From assembly GCF_041261445.1 (NCBI RefSeq), contig NZ_JBGCCU010000007.1, positions 124,001 through 188,000 of the forward strand: a DNA stretch of 64,000 nucleotides, written 5' to 3'. Positions 17,055 to 27,395 of this stretch are shown here, in pieces (position 1 is the stretch's first letter; each line of letters opens with the position of its first letter). Source of the DNA: Catenulispora sp. EB89. GTDB lineage: Bacteria > Actinomycetota > Actinomycetes > Streptomycetales > Catenulisporaceae. Both the position numbers and the translations under genes were made by a program. The notes beneath the pieces were generated by a model that did not search any database, had not been told where the DNA came from, and saw only the letters and a program-made list of their open reading frames with translations.

Positions 17055-18128
17055 GTGGACGTGACTGCGACGGATCTCCTCGACGAGGACCCGCCCGAAG
17101 ATCCGGCGTCGTCGGCGGCGGCGTCGACCGAGCCGACCGAGCCGACCGAGCCGGTCCGGCTCATTCCCTACCGCAGCCGCCGCAGACGCTGGCTGCGCCG
17201 GGCCGCGAAGACCGTCGCCGTGCTGTTCGTCGCCAGCACCTTCCTGTCCACCGCGTACAACGCCGCCACGAACGGCCGCGCCTCCGTGCCGGCCGGCCTG
17301 ACCTACGTCCAGGCCGGCGACGTCTCGACCCGCTACCGCGAATGGGGCACGAGCGGCACGCCGATCGTCCTCGTCCACGGTTTCGTCGAGTCCGCCGACA
17401 CCTGGCAGTACCTCGCGCCGCTCCTCGCCGCGCAGGGGCACCGGGTCTACGCGCTCGACATCGACGGCTGGGGCTACACGCAGCGCGTCGCGCCGTTCGA
17501 CGTCGGCCACCAGGCACGCCAGCTCGACGCGTTCATCGAGGCCCTGCACCTGGACAAGCCGCTGCTCGTCGGCCACTCCAGCGGGGCGGCCGTGGCGGCG
17601 CTCGCGACGCTGGACAAGCCCGGCGAGGTCAGCGGCGTCATGTTCCTCGACGGGGACGGTCTGGCGACCGGCGCGGGGCAGAAGACGCCGCTCACGCACC
17701 TGTTCCTCAACCCGTATCGCACGACCCTGATGCGGCTGGCGATCCGTTCCGACACAATCGTCCGCGCCATCTATGGCGCCACGTGCGGCTCGGGCTGCCC
17801 CAAGCTGGACGCCGCGGGGCTGGACCAGTGGCGCCGTCCGCTGGAGGTGCCCGGCGCCGAGGAAGCGTTGTGGAGCATGGTCAACCTCGGGGTCGCGGGG
17901 CTCCCGCCGGCCCGCCTCGCCGAACTGGCCACGCTGCCGATCCCGAAGTCGGTCGTGTTCGGCGGCGCCGACTCCTCCTACGACCCGAGCTCGCCGCAGA
18001 CCACCGCGGCCCGGATCGGCGCCCCGGCCCCGACCGTCATCCCCGGCGCTCAGCACCTGACGTCGGTCAACAGCCCCGGGGCCGTCGCCGAGGCGGTCGC
18101 GGCGCTGGAGGCGCGGGCCGCCGGCTAG
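17055..18128 (+). CDS. Membrane-anchored alpha/beta hydrolase
   Basis: A 357-residue protein. An acidic and TEP-repeat N-terminus and an Arg-rich stretch (YRSRRRRWLRR) lead to one hydrophobic segment (about residues 53-66) and an external alpha/beta-hydrolase domain. Catalytic features are the oxyanion HGFVES segment, the nucleophile elbow GHSSG (Ser175), the acid in the GGADSS region and His in AQHLTS. CGSGCPK may form a disulfide outside the membrane. The substrate is unknown. The likely partners are not in view. GTG 17055 or GTG 17061 may be the true start. Confidence 0.82.
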   Translation: MDVTATDLLDEDPPEDPASSAAASTEPTEPTEPVRLIPYRSRRRRWLRRAAKTVAVLFVASTFLSTAYNAATNGRASVPAGLTYVQAGDVSTRYREWGTSGTPIVLVHGFVESADTWQYLAPLLAAQGHRVYALDIDGWGYTQRVAPFDVGHQARQLDAFIEALHLDKPLLVGHSSGAAVAALATLDKPGEVSGVMFLDGDGLATGAGQKTPLTHLFLNPYRTTLMRLAIRSDTIVRAIYGATCGSGCPKLDAAGLDQWRRPLEVPGAEEALWSMVNLGVAGLPPARLAELATLPIPKSVVFGGADSSYDPSSPQTTAARIGAPAPTVIPGAQHLTSVNSPGAVAEAVAALEARAAG

Positions 18129-18134
18129 ACCCTC

Positions 18135-18335
18135 TCAGCTCCGGCCGGCGGTCCGACCCGCCCCGGACGACGGCCCGCCGACCCCGGCCGCACGCAGGAC
18201 CGCCAACGCGGCGGTCACCGCCACCGACAGGCCGCCGACAGCGGCGCCGACCTTGCGGTTGCGCAGCTGCCGGGCCTGGCGTGCTTCGAACTCGCGGCGG
18301 CTGGCTCGGCTGGGGTGCCTGTACTGGACGTCCAT
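18135..18335 (-). CDS. Small single-span membrane protein
   Basis: A 66-residue protein: a basic, helical N-terminus (SRREFEARQARQLRNRK) and one hydrophobic segment (VGAAVGGLSVAVTAALAVL). ATG 18335 has AGGAG 8 bases upstream. I recognise no family. It is convergent with the alpha/beta hydrolase and lies 103 bases downstream of the NTF2-like gene on the same strand. Confidence 0.6.
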   Translation of the reverse strand: MDVQYRHPSRASRREFEARQARQLRNRKVGAAVGGLSVAVTAALAVLRAAGVGGPSSGAGRTAGRS

Positions 18336-18438
18336 CGAGCCAGCTCCTGTCCTGCCGGGGTGTCGGGCTGGTGCCAACATGCCGCGCGCGGTGGCGGTCC
18401 GCCGCCGGGTGGTACGCCGTTCGGGCTACGGGACCCGC

Positions 18439-19071
18439 TCACCCCTTGGCGACCGCGCCGGCCCAGTCGAGGTTGACGCCCATCTGCGCGTACATGTCGG
18501 TGTAGCCGACGAAGCAGTCGAACTTCGTGATCTTCCCGTCGTGCAGGTACCAGAAGTCAGCGGTCGGGGCGTCGATCCGCGCGCCGTTCGGCTTCAGGAC
18601 GCCGGCCGGAGTCTGCGCCGGACCCTCGAAGGTGCCCTGGATCGACAGTTCGAGCGTGACCGTGTCGCCGTTGACCGTGATGCTCTTCAGGTCGCGGTGC
18701 ACGTCGGGGAAGATGCCGGCCATGCGGGTCAGCACATCGCCGAGGGCCTGGCCCTGGTAGCTCTGGCCGGCGACCTTGTCGTTGAAGACGCCGTCCTTGG
18801 TGAAGCTGTTGATGAACGCCTTCACATTCAGGCTCTTGCCCTCGGCATCGTGGTAGGCGCCCAGCACCACAGCGAGGTTGGCGATCTCGTGCGCGGTCAG
18901 GTGCCGATTGGTGAGCGGCAGCGCGGCAAGCTGGCCGCGGCTCAGGGCCGCGTGCGACTGCGTGACGCCGGCCGGGCTCGCGGCCTGCGCCGGCGCGGCG
19001 GCGACGGCCACGCCGGTCAGGCTGGCGACGGCGGCGGCGGTGACGATCGTCTTGCGGGTGAGCGACTTCAT
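18439..19071 (-). CDS. Secreted NTF2/SnoaL-like protein
   Basis: A 210-residue protein with a clear signal peptide (MKSLTRKTIVTAAAVAS, cleavage near AQAAS) and an NTF2-like domain. The domain has a first helix pair (NVKAFINSFTKDGVFND), then GDVLTRMAGIFPDVH and a final sheet with DFWYLHDGKITKFDCFV. SnoaL-like domains bind or act on small ligands. A secreted one lacks an obvious partner. GGGAG precedes the ATG. Two copies of a TetR-type palindrome lie upstream, suggesting tight induction. A pathway cannot be assigned. Confidence 0.85.
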   Translation of the reverse strand: MKSLTRKTIVTAAAVASLTGVAVAAAPAQAASPAGVTQSHAALSRGQLAALPLTNRHLTAHEIANLAVVLGAYHDAEGKSLNVKAFINSFTKDGVFNDKVAGQSYQGQALGDVLTRMAGIFPDVHRDLKSITVNGDTVTLELSIQGTFEGPAQTPAGVLKPNGARIDAPTADFWYLHDGKITKFDCFVGYTDMYAQMGVNLDWAGAVAKG

Positions 19072-19093
19072 GGCCTTCTCCCAAGTTATTAAA

Positions 19094-19109
19094 TCAAGCG
19101 CTCGCTTGA
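19094..19109. promoter_or_regulatory. TetR-type operator, copy 1 (perfect)
   Basis: TCAAGCG-CT-CGCTTGA, a perfect 16-base palindrome 22 bases before the NTF2-like ATG. It matches the usual AAGCG/CGCTT form of TetR-family sites. Confidence 0.7.
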
Positions 19110-19144
19110 ACAGTTAGAAGCATGGCCCGGATCGCGCAACCCTG

Positions 19145-19160
19145 TCAAGCGAATGTTTGA
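19145..19160. promoter_or_regulatory. TetR-type operator, copy 2 (imperfect)
   Basis: TCAAGCG-AA-TGTTTGA, matching copy 1 at 5 of 7 right-arm bases. Its centre is 51 bases from copy 1, close to five helical turns. Confidence 0.5.
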
Positions 19161-19250
19161 ACTCTGGATGTGACCTGGGGGAATGCTGATTTGCGCGGAG
19201 GTAGGGGAGCGGCGCGCGGCAGGATCCTGCGACGCTAGGCGAGGCTCCGC

Positions 19251-19385
19251 AGGGCGCGGCGCGGCGCGGCACGGCCCGGCACGGCCCGGCACGGCACGAC
19301 GCGGCCCGGCACGGCACGGCCCGGCACGGCGAGGCACGGCGAGGCACGGCGGGGCACAGCGCGGCACAGCACGGCGAGGCGCGGC
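19251..19385. repeat. Pentamer tandem repeat NNGGC
   Basis: About 27 successive five-base units, mostly ACGGC, CCGGC, GCGGC or GAGGC, with a few off-consensus (ACGAC, ACAGC). It lies just beyond the 3' end of the accC-like gene, in a 366-base gap that holds no credible gene. Confidence 0.85.
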
Positions 19386-19440
19386 GATGCGACGCGCAAC
19401 GGCGAGGCGAACTGCGGCGGCACGAGGTGCGGTGCGGGGA

Positions 19441-19478
19441 TGCACAGTGCGGTGCGCGGGGGTGCACAGTGCGGTGCG
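19441..19478. repeat. Two 16-bp direct repeats
   Basis: TGCACAGTGCGGTGCG occurs at 19441-19456 and 19463-19478 (22-base period), between the pentamer array and the end of the carboxylase operon. Confidence 0.8.
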
Positions 19479-19525
19479 AGGTAGGCCGTGCGGCGTGCGG
19501 CGAGAAGCGAGCGAGCGCGCCCTGC

Positions 19526-20884
19526 CTACTTGGCCCGCTCCGCCGCCATCTCCGCGACGAACCCCGTCGTATGCCGCCCGGCCCGATGCGCGGGGTGCGC
19601 GAGGATCTCGCGCAGGAACCCGATCGTCGTCCGCAGCCCCCGCCCCTCCACGCGGAACTCCCCGAGCGCGCGGTCCATCCTGGCCAGCGCCTGGTCCCGG
19701 TCGGGCGCCCAGACCACCGTCTTGGCCAGCAGCGAGTCGTAGTCCGGCCCCACCAGCCACCCCGGGTAGGCGTGCGAGTCCACGCGGACGAACGGGCCGC
19801 CCGGCGGCACGAACTCCGTCAGCAGCCCCGGTGCCGGTGCGAAGTCCTGGTCCGGGTCCTCGGCGTTCACCCGGCTCTCGATCGCCCAGCCCCTCGGCGT
19901 GACGTCCTTCTGTTCGAAGCCCAGCGGCAGCCCGGCCGCGATGAGCAGCTGCTCGCGCACCAGATCAATCCCCGTAGTCATCTCGGTGACCGGGTGCTCC
20001 ACCTGCAGCCGGCAGTTGACCTCCATCAGGTGGAACGCGCCGTCCGCCGCGAGTACGAACTCGAACGTCGCCGCGCCGACATACCCCACCGCCAGCGCCC
20101 CGCGCACCGCCGCGTCGCACATCTCCGTACGCAGCGCGTCGGGCAGGTTCGGCGCCGGCGCCTCCTCGATCAGCTTCTGATACCTGCGCTGGACCGAACA
20201 GTCCCGCTCGCCGAGATGCACCGCCGCCCCGTGCCGGTCGCACAGTACCTGCACCTCGATGTGGCGCGCGTCCTCGACGAAGCGCTCCACATACAGCCGG
20301 TCGTCGCCGAAGACGGCGCGAGCGTGCGCGCTGGTCTGGCGGAAGGCCTGCGTCAGCTGGTCGCCGGCCCGGACCACCGCGATGCCGCGTCCGCCGCCGC
20401 CGGCCACCGCCTTGAGGATCAGCGGGTATCCGATCTCGTCGGCGACCTTGCGGGCCTCGGCCAGCCCGGTCACGGCGCCCACCGAGCCCGGCAGCACCGG
20501 CAGTCCGGCCTCGGCCATCAGCGCCCGGGCCAGGGCCTTGTCGCCGAGCTTCTCGATGACGTGCGGCGGCGGACCAATGAACGTGATCCCGTGCGCCTCG
20601 CAGACCTCTGCGAAATCAGGGTCCTCCGACAGGAAGCCGTACCCGGGGTGGATCGCGTCGGCGCCGGTGCGTAGCGCCGCCTCCATGACCGAGGGCATGT
20701 GCAGGTAGCTGGCCTTCGCCGGCGGCGGTCCGATCTGCACGGACTCGTCGGCGAAGCGCACCACCGCGGACTCCCGGTCCGCGGTGGAGTGCACGGCCAC
20801 GGTGCGGATGCCCAGCTCCCGGCAGGTGCGGGCGACCCGCAGGGCGATCTCGCCCCGGTTGGCGATCAGCACGGTCCCGAACAC
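19526..20884 (-). CDS. accC: Biotin carboxylase subunit of acetyl-CoA carboxylase
   Basis: A 452-residue AccC-type ATP-grasp enzyme of normal length. Features in order: the biotin-carboxylase N-domain (TVLIANRGEIALRVART), the Gly-rich ATP loop GGGGRGI, and the catalytic segment EVNCRLQVEHPVTEM. It carboxylates the biotin on the carrier encoded just upstream. GTG 20884 lies 5 bases after the carrier stop. Longer upstream frames lie inside the carrier gene. It is the last gene of the pigment operon and supplies malonyl-CoA with AccB and AccDA. Confidence 0.93.
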   Translation of the reverse strand: MFGTVLIANRGEIALRVARTCRELGIRTVAVHSTADRESAVVRFADESVQIGPPPAKASYLHMPSVMEAALRTGADAIHPGYGFLSEDPDFAEVCEAHGITFIGPPPHVIEKLGDKALARALMAEAGLPVLPGSVGAVTGLAEARKVADEIGYPLILKAVAGGGGRGIAVVRAGDQLTQAFRQTSAHARAVFGDDRLYVERFVEDARHIEVQVLCDRHGAAVHLGERDCSVQRRYQKLIEEAPAPNLPDALRTEMCDAAVRGALAVGYVGAATFEFVLAADGAFHLMEVNCRLQVEHPVTEMTTGIDLVREQLLIAAGLPLGFEQKDVTPRGWAIESRVNAEDPDQDFAPAPGLLTEFVPPGGPFVRVDSHAYPGWLVGPDYDSLLAKTVVWAPDRDQALARMDRALGEFRVEGRGLRTTIGFLREILAHPAHRAGRHTTGFVAEMAAERAK

Positions 20885-20889
20885 GGCGC

Positions 20890-21453
20890 TCAGCGCTCGC
20901 TGGCCGGCTCGACGACGATCAGCGGCTGTTGGAACTCCACCGCGCCGCCGTCCGGCACCAGGACCTCCCGCACGATCCCGGCGACCTGGGCCTCGACCGG
21001 ACTCATCATCTTCATCACCTCGAGGATCCCGATCCGCTGCCCCGGCACGACGCTGTCGCCGACCGCCACGAACGGCGGCGCGCCCGGCTCGGGGGAGTGG
21101 TAGAACGTGCCGATCATCGGCGCGCACACGCGCTGGAGCCCGTCGTCGGCAGCATCGGCAGCGACAGAATCCGTGTGTGGTGAAGAAGGTTCCAGATCAA
21201 CTCCGGGCACTGATACAGGCGCGCCTCGCTCTACAGGCGGCGAAGGCCACTCGATCTCCAATGCCGTCCCCAGATGCTCCAACCGGATCCGGCTCGGCGG
21301 CTCGGGCCGCGTCCGAGCCAGATCCGCGACGTGGTGGCACATCGCCGCCAGATCAGCCGTCTCCGGCCCGACCGCCGCAGCCCGCATCACCCCCGTCGCG
21401 TGGCGTCGCACCACGCCGTTCTTGGCAGCCTCGTCCCTGAGGTCGGTGGTCAC
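20890..21453 (-). CDS. accB: Biotin carboxyl carrier protein
   Basis: A 187-residue AccB-type carrier. A variable N-terminal part and linker (Pro/Ser-rich, about 70-105) precede the biotinyl domain. The [19 protein letters not shown] segment contains the usual 'thumb' region, and the biotinylation motif EVMKMM has Lys148 as acceptor. GTG 21453 overlaps the accDA stop as GTGA and has AGGAG 6 bases upstream, so the two are translationally coupled. Confidence 0.93.
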   Translation of the reverse strand: MTTDLRDEAAKNGVVRRHATGVMRAAAVGPETADLAAMCHHVADLARTRPEPPSRIRLEHLGTALEIEWPSPPVERGAPVSVPGVDLEPSSPHTDSVAADAADDGLQRVCAPMIGTFYHSPEPGAPPFVAVGDSVVPGQRIGILEVMKMMSPVEAQVAGIVREVLVPDGGAVEFQQPLIVVEPASER

Positions 21454-23174
21454 GGCCTGCTCCTTTCCTCGGGTCCCGCCGGCAGGACCGCTTCGGTCCC
21501 GAACCGGTGGAAACGGTCTCTGCGCTCGGCGATCAGCCGCTTCGGGTCCCAGGGCATGAGCTCCTGAAGCGTCGTCTTCAACGCGCTCTCCAGCAGCACC
21601 GCCGCCCCGGCGGAGTCCCGGTGCGCGCCGTCCGGCGGCTCCGGCACGACCCCGTCGACGATCCCGAGCCGCAGCAGGTCGCCGGCCTGCACTCGCAACG
21701 CCGCGGCCGCCGCCGTCGCCGCCTCCGGCGCCTTCCACAGGATCGCGGCGCAGCCCTCCGGGCTGATCACCGAGTACATCCCGTTCGCGCTCACCAGCAC
21801 CCGGTCGGCCACCGCCAGCGCCAGCGCCCCGCCGCTGCCGCCCTCGCCGGTCAGCACGGCCACGATCGGCACCGGCAGCCGCGCCATCAGCCGCAGGTTC
21901 TCGGCGATCGCGACCGCCTGCCCGGCCCGCTCGGCATCAGGACCCGGATTCGCCCCCGGCGTGTCGATCAGCGTGACGACCGGGAGCCCGAGCTTGGCGG
22001 CCATCCGCATCAGCCGCGCCGCCTTGCGGTAGCCGGCCGGGGTCGCCATGCCGAACCGCCGCCGCCGGCGCTCGGTGAGATCCGGTCCGCCCTTGTGGTG
22101 GCCGATCAGCATCACCGGGATCCCGGCGACCAGGCCGGTCCCGCCGACGATGGCCGGGCAGTCCTCGGCCAGGCGGTCGCCGTGCAGCTCCTGGAAGTCG
22201 TCGACGACGTGCCGGATGTAGTCCGGCGTGGTCGGGCGCTCGGGATGGCGCGCCAGACGCACGGTGTCCCAGGGCGGGCGCTCGATCAGCTGGTCGGCCG
22301 TGCGGAAGATCGCCTCATCGGCGCCCCCGACGACGGTGGGAGGTGTGCCCGGGGCTGGATCGGATCGATCGCCGATGCTCAACACCCGGGCCAACGCCGG
22401 CCGAAGCCCGGCCCGAGGCACGACGTCGTCCACCATCCCGTGCCGCAGCAGGAACTCAGCAGTCTGAAACCCCTCCGGCAGCCGCTCGCCGATCGTCTGC
22501 TCGATCACCCGCGGCCCGGCGAACCCCATCCGCGCCCCGGGCTCGGCGAAGATGACGTCGGCCAGGCTCGCGAACGACGCCGCCACCCCTCCGTACGTCG
22601 GATCCGTGATCAGCGACACCGTCAGGATCCCGGCCTCGTCCAACGCCGCGAACGCCTGCGCGGTCTTCGCCATCTGCATCAGCGATAGCACGCCCTCCTG
22701 CATCCTGGCCCCGCCGGAGGCGGTCACGACCAGCAGCGGGACCCGGCGTGCCAGACTCGTCGCAGCAGCCTGAGCGATCATCGCGCCGACCGCGCACCCG
22801 AGGCTGCCGCCGAGGAACCGGAAGTCCATCACCGCGGCCACCACCGGATGCCCCTCGATCAGGCCACTGGCACAGACCGCGGCATCGGACAACCCGGTGT
22901 CGGCCCTGGCGTCCCGCAACCGGTCCGGATACGGCCGGCTGTCCACGAACTCCAGCGGATCGTGCACCGTCGGACCGCCCCGGATCGGTACGGCCGATCC
23001 GGGGTCGAGCAGCTGGTCGAGCCGTTCGGGCGCGGTCAGCCGTCCGTGCCGCGCGCACTCCGGGCAGACCTTCAGCATCCTGATGAAGCGCTTGGCGTAG
23101 AGCAGCCCTTCGCAGCCCTCGCACCGCACCCAGTGCGACGCCGAAGACTCCCGCGCGCCCTCGACGGCGGTCAT
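21450..23174 (-). CDS. accDA: Acetyl-CoA carboxyltransferase, AccD-AccA fusion
   Basis: A 574-residue fusion. The AccD half has a Cys4 zinc finger (Cys18, Cys21, Cys37, Cys40) and SGGARMQEG. From about residue 285 the AccA half follows ([45 protein letters not shown]). It moves the carboxyl group from biotin to acetyl-CoA. Most actinomycetes use a one-piece AccD/PccB-type subunit for primary metabolism, so an E. coli/plastid-type AccD-AccA inside a polyketide operon suggests a private malonyl-CoA supply. Its ATG overlaps the cyclase stop as ATGA. Confidence 0.93.
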   Translation of the reverse strand: MTAVEGARESSASHWVRCEGCEGLLYAKRFIRMLKVCPECARHGRLTAPERLDQLLDPGSAVPIRGGPTVHDPLEFVDSRPYPDRLRDARADTGLSDAAVCASGLIEGHPVVAAVMDFRFLGGSLGCAVGAMIAQAAATSLARRVPLLVVTASGGARMQEGVLSLMQMAKTAQAFAALDEAGILTVSLITDPTYGGVAASFASLADVIFAEPGARMGFAGPRVIEQTIGERLPEGFQTAEFLLRHGMVDDVVPRAGLRPALARVLSIGDRSDPAPGTPPTVVGGADEAIFRTADQLIERPPWDTVRLARHPERPTTPDYIRHVVDDFQELHGDRLAEDCPAIVGGTGLVAGIPVMLIGHHKGGPDLTERRRRRFGMATPAGYRKAARLMRMAAKLGLPVVTLIDTPGANPGPDAERAGQAVAIAENLRLMARLPVPIVAVLTGEGGSGGALALAVADRVLVSANGMYSVISPEGCAAILWKAPEAATAAAAALRVQAGDLLRLGIVDGVVPEPPDGAHRDSAGAAVLLESALKTTLQELMPWDPKRLIAERRDRFHRFGTEAVLPAGPEERSRP

Positions 23175-23512
23175 GGCCCGTGGCCCGAGCCGGCCCGGTC
23201 CCAGCGGTAGAACTCGCGGGCCATGGCGTCCTTGGGCTCGCGCCAGGTCTCCGGGTCGTAGGCGTTGACGTACGCGGCCAGCCGTTCGCTGACGGACCGG
23301 AACTCCGGATGCCCCGCGTGCCGCGCGACCTGCGGCCCGGCCGGCTGCTCGGACTCGATCAGGTGCAGGTACACGTCGCCGAACTGGAACAGGCTGCGAC
23401 CCCGGACCCCGATCAGGTCCGGCAGCTCTCCCCGGTCGGAGTCGGCGAAGACCTCTGCGATACCGTCCGCGGAACCCGGCTTCATCCGGGCCACGATGAG
23501 GGTGCGATGCAC
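23171..23512 (-). CDS. TcmI-family polyketide cyclase (whiE ORFVII-like)
   Basis: A 113-residue ferredoxin-like cyclase. The start [13 protein letters not shown] and the segments [30 protein letters not shown] and ending AREFYRW are diagnostic of TcmI. It would close a later ring of the aromatic polyketide. The GTG at 23512 fits the family start and a GGAGG 10 bases away. The GTG at 23521, which overlaps the upstream stop as GTGA, is the alternative. Its stop overlaps accDA. Confidence 0.9.
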   Translation of the reverse strand: MHRTLIVARMKPGSADGIAEVFADSDRGELPDLIGVRGRSLFQFGDVYLHLIESEQPAGPQVARHAGHPEFRSVSERLAAYVNAYDPETWREPKDAMAREFYRWDRAGSGHGP

Positions 23513-23517
23513 GGCTG

Positions 23518-24226
<709 letters not shown>

Positions 24227-24282
24227 GGGATGGCTCCATTCGTCATGTCCCTGCCGGGACGGTTGTGGGGTCGTCGGGACTG

Positions 24283-25527
24283 TCAGGACCTTGAGTCGGC
24301 TCTGAGGACCAGAGCGGAGTTGGAGCCCATCAGCCCCCTGCTGAGCACCAGCGCGGTGCGCGGCGCGGTGGTCCGGGCGAAACCCGTGACCAGGTCCAGG
24401 TCGTACGCGCAGCCGCCGGCGTTCGGCGTCGGCGGGATCAGCCCCTGTTCCAGGGCCAGCGCGGCGGCGGCCGTGTCGAGCGCCGAGGCCCCGCAGTAAG
24501 CCCGGCCGATACCCGCCTTTGGTGCGGTCACCGCGACCCGCGCGGCGTGCGCACCGAGCACGTCGGCCAGCGCCAGGGCCTCGGCACGGTCGGCCTCGGG
24601 CACCGCGAGCGCGTCGGCGAAGACGACGTCCACGTCCTCCGGCGGGCAGTCGGCCTCGGCGAGCGCACTCCGCATGGCGTGCGCGAGTCCTTCCCGCGAC
24701 TCGGCCCACCGGGACGCGCCGGTGAACGTCGCGGCGTGCCCGGCGACCACCGCCCTGATCCGTGCGCCGCGAGCCCGCGCGGTTGTCTCGTCTTCGAGCA
24801 CGAAGAAGGCACCGCCTTCGGCCGGCACGAATCCGTCGGCCTGCTTCGCGAAAGGCAGATACGCCTGCTCGGCCTCGGCGGCGGTGCTCAGCTCGGGATA
24901 CCCGAGCTGACACACCATCGAGTACGGCGCGATCGGCGCCTCGGCCGCGCCGACCACCACCGCGCTGGTGCCTCGCACGACGTCACGAGCGGCGTGGGCG
25001 AGCGCGTCCAGGCCGCCGGGCTCGTCGCTGGCGACCACCCCGCAGGGCCCCTTGAACCCGCCGCGGATGGAGATCTGCCCGGTGCTCGCCGCGTAGAACC
25101 AGGCGATCGACTGGTACGGCCCGACATGGTGCGGGCCCTGGCTCCACAGCTGCTGGAGCTCGCGCTGGCCGAACTCGCCGCCGCCCGAGCCGGCCGCCGT
25201 CACCACGCCGATGCCGAAGGGGTCGCCGTCCGGATCGATCGGCAGTCCCGAGTCGTCGAGCGCCATGCCGGCGGCGGCCAAAGCGAAGTGCGTGAAGCGG
25301 TCGGTCGCGACCAAAACCCGGTCCTCGACGAACTGCGCCGGATCGAATCCCCTGACCAGGCCTGCGATCCGCAGCGGGAACTGCTCGCAGCCCTCCCGAT
25401 CGATCGGGGCGAGTACGGAAGTGCCCTGACACGTGGCCTTCCAGAAGTCGTCGGTGCCGACGCCGTTGGGCGCCACCACCCCGATCCCGGTGATCGCCGC
25501 GCGTCGGCGGCCCGCGGAGCCGTTCAT
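24283..25527 (-). CDS. Ketosynthase beta / chain length factor (whiE ORFIV-like)
   Basis: A 414-residue thiolase-fold subunit in which the active-site Cys is replaced by Gln151 ([13 protein letters not shown]), the hallmark of KS-beta. Gln supports malonyl decarboxylation for priming, and the subunit sets chain length with KS-alpha. The ATG overlaps the KS-alpha stop as ATGA, giving coupled 1:1 synthesis. Confidence 0.95.
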   Translation of the reverse strand: MNGSAGRRRAAITGIGVVAPNGVGTDDFWKATCQGTSVLAPIDREGCEQFPLRIAGLVRGFDPAQFVEDRVLVATDRFTHFALAAAGMALDDSGLPIDPDGDPFGIGVVTAAGSGGGEFGQRELQQLWSQGPHHVGPYQSIAWFYAASTGQISIRGGFKGPCGVVASDEPGGLDALAHAARDVVRGTSAVVVGAAEAPIAPYSMVCQLGYPELSTAAEAEQAYLPFAKQADGFVPAEGGAFFVLEDETTARARGARIRAVVAGHAATFTGASRWAESREGLAHAMRSALAEADCPPEDVDVVFADALAVPEADRAEALALADVLGAHAARVAVTAPKAGIGRAYCGASALDTAAAALALEQGLIPPTPNAGGCAYDLDLVTGFARTTAPRTALVLSRGLMGSNSALVLRADSRS

Positions 25528-26807
25528 AAGGAGGCTCCTTCGCGGCTGAGCACCACGGCCGACTGGAAGCCGCCGAAGCCGCTGCCGACCGACAGGACAT
25601 GGCGCAGCGGGAGTTCGCGTGCGCTGCCCGGGACGTAGTCCAGATCGCACTCTGGATCGGGCTTGCTGTAGTTGGCTGTCGGCGGCACGACACCGTGGCG
25701 CAGCGCCAGCGCGCAGGCGGCCAGCTCGATCGCGCCGATGGCCCCGAGCGAGTGCCCGACCATCGACTTGATCGAGCTCATCGGGGTCTGATACGCGTGC
25801 GCACCGAGTGAGCGCTTCACGGCGGCGGTCTCGTGGCGGTCGTTCTGCTTGGTGCCCGAGCCGTGGGCGTTGACGTAGTCCACGTCCGCCGGGTCGAGCC
25901 GGGCGTGGTCCAGGGCGCGGTCGATCGCCTCGGACATCTCCCGGCCCTCCTGCGTGAGCCCGGTCATGTGGTGCGCGTTGCCGAATGTCGCGAAGCCGTT
26001 GAGCACCGCGTAGATCTGAGCGCCTCGTCGGCGTGCGTGTTCCAGCTCCTCCAGGACCAGCACGGCGCCGCCCTCGCCGAGCACGAAGCCGTCCCGGCCC
26101 GCGTCGAACGGCCGGGAGGCGTGCTCGGGGTCGTCGTTGCGGGCCGAGGTGGCCTTGATCGCGTCGAAGCAGGCCACGGTGATCGGCGAGATCGGGGAGT
26201 CACAGGCCCCTGCGATGACCACGTCGGCCCGGCCGTCCTCGATCGCCTGCGCGGCGTAGCCGACGGCGTCCAGGCCGGAGGTACAGCCGGTGGAGACCGT
26301 TTGTACGGGCCCTGAGGCACCGAAACGCTCGGCCACCGCCGAGGCCAGGGTGCTCGGCGCGAAGGCGCGCGCGAGGTAGGAACCGGCCTTCTGGTGGTCG
26401 ACGTCCCAGGCCCGGCCCTCGGCGCTGACCGCGACGTAGTCGTGCTCCAGCCGGGTCGTGGCGCCGACCGCGGTCCCCAGCGACACCGCGAGCCGCCACG
26501 GATCGGCGGCGGCGAGGTCCAGGCCGCTGTCCTGGATCGCCTCGGCCGCGGCGGCCAGCGCGAACCAGACGTAGCGGTCGTTGCGGTCGATCTCCTCGGC
26601 GCTCAGGCCGCCGGCGGCGGGGTCGAAGTCGCACTCGGCGGCGATGCGGGAGCGGAAGCCCTCGGCGTCGAAGAAGGTGATGGCGCGGGTGGCGGTGCGG
26701 CCGGCCGAGAGCAGGTCCCAGAACGCCGGGACGCCCGTCGCCCCGGGCGCCACCACGCCGATCCCCGTCACCGCCGCCCGGCGGGTGGCCATCGCGGGGC
26801 TCGTCAT
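25524..26807 (-). CDS. Ketosynthase alpha (whiE ORFIII-like)
   Basis: A 427-residue type II beta-ketoacyl synthase with the full triad: Cys175 in [11 protein letters not shown], His315 in NAHGSGT and His352 in VGHSLGA. It performs iterative condensation of malonyl-ACP as a heterodimer with KS-beta. Its ATG overlaps the cupin stop (ATGA) and has GGAGG at 7 bases. Gene order and neighbours match spore-pigment loci. Confidence 0.96.
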   Translation of the reverse strand: MTSPAMATRRAAVTGIGVVAPGATGVPAFWDLLSAGRTATRAITFFDAEGFRSRIAAECDFDPAAGGLSAEEIDRNDRYVWFALAAAAEAIQDSGLDLAAADPWRLAVSLGTAVGATTRLEHDYVAVSAEGRAWDVDHQKAGSYLARAFAPSTLASAVAERFGASGPVQTVSTGCTSGLDAVGYAAQAIEDGRADVVIAGACDSPISPITVACFDAIKATSARNDDPEHASRPFDAGRDGFVLGEGGAVLVLEELEHARRRGAQIYAVLNGFATFGNAHHMTGLTQEGREMSEAIDRALDHARLDPADVDYVNAHGSGTKQNDRHETAAVKRSLGAHAYQTPMSSIKSMVGHSLGAIGAIELAACALALRHGVVPPTANYSKPDPECDLDYVPGSARELPLRHVLSVGSGFGGFQSAVVLSREGASL

Positions 26808-27220
26808 CGGACAGCCTCCGCCGGTACCGGCGCGTCCTCCTGCTCGGTGTCCACGTGGCCGAGCTCCGGGCTCGGGGCCAGCGGGCCGAGGTGGAACACC
26901 AGGCGCGCCTCGGTGGTGCCGACGTTGCGGAACCGGTGGCGCATGCCGATCGGGATCATCAGGCCCTGGTCCGGGCGCAGCGGCTGGGGCGTGCCGTCCA
27001 GATCGACCACGAGGTCGCCGCTGACGACGAAGACGAACTCCTCGGAGAAGGGATGGTAGTGCTCGCCGATGCGTTCGCCGGGCTGCACGATGGCGACGCC
27101 CATGAACCCGCTCGTCGCGCCGACCGCGGACGGCGTGAGCATGGCCCGCAGATCTCCGCCGCGCCGGCGGTTCGACGGAGCGTCGCTGACATTGACGACG
27201 ACAGGCAGGTGCGTGGTCAT
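26804..27220 (-). CDS. Cupin protein of spore-pigment type (whiE ORFII-like)
   Basis: A 138-residue single cupin. Metal-ligand motif 1 is [21 protein letters not shown], with two His and a Glu. Motif 2 is [12 protein letters not shown]. Cupins of this kind sit second in whiE, curC and related clusters and are thought to help cyclise or process the pigment. The exact step is not established. ATG 27220 has an AGGGGAAG site. A 167-base repeat-rich gap separates it from the first gene of the operon. Confidence 0.9.
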   Translation of the reverse strand: MTTHLPVVVNVSDAPSNRRRGGDLRAMLTPSAVGATSGFMGVAIVQPGERIGEHYHPFSEEFVFVVSGDLVVDLDGTPQPLRPDQGLMIPIGMRHRFRNVGTTEARLVFHLGPLAPSPELGHVDTEQEDAPVPAEAVR

Positions 27221-27277
27221 GGCAAACTTCCCCTTGCGCTTCGGGTGGCCCGGCACCGGGTGTCGGGTGTTCGCGGT

Positions 27278-27303
27278 TTCGCAGTGTTCGCAGTGTTCGC
27301 AGA
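27278..27303. repeat. Three 9-bp tandem copies of TTCGCAGTG
   Basis: Copies at 27278-27286, 27287-27295 and 27296-27303 (last one altered) in the gap between the SchA/CurD-domain gene and the cupin gene. Confidence 0.85.
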
Positions 27304-27318
27304 TCGGGCGTCGGGCCC

Positions 27319-27395
27319 GCTTGTCAGGTCCGCTGTCAGGCCCGTTTGTCAGGCCGGCTTGTCGGGCCTGCTTGTCGGGCCTGGCCGTCAGGACT
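27319..27395. repeat. Six ~13-bp tandem repeats between pigment genes I and II
   Basis: Units of the form GCTTGTCRGGCCY start at 27319, 27332, 27344, 27357, 27370 and 27383. The second is 12 bases long and two are identical. The last unit covers the stop codon of the SchA/CurD-domain gene (27388-27390). Confidence 0.85.

Noticed and set aside
19183-19902. Open frames through the pentamer-repeat region
   Set aside because: They are produced by the five-base repeat, which stays open in several frames, and then run antisense to accC.
20885-21127. N-terminal extension of the biotin carboxylase frame
   Set aside because: It overlaps the accB gene in another frame and is Arg/Gly shadow sequence. 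The family start coincides with GTG 20884.
27319-27395. Possible small CRISPR array
   Set aside because: Units are 12-13 bases and directly adjacent, with no spacers, and no cas genes are present.
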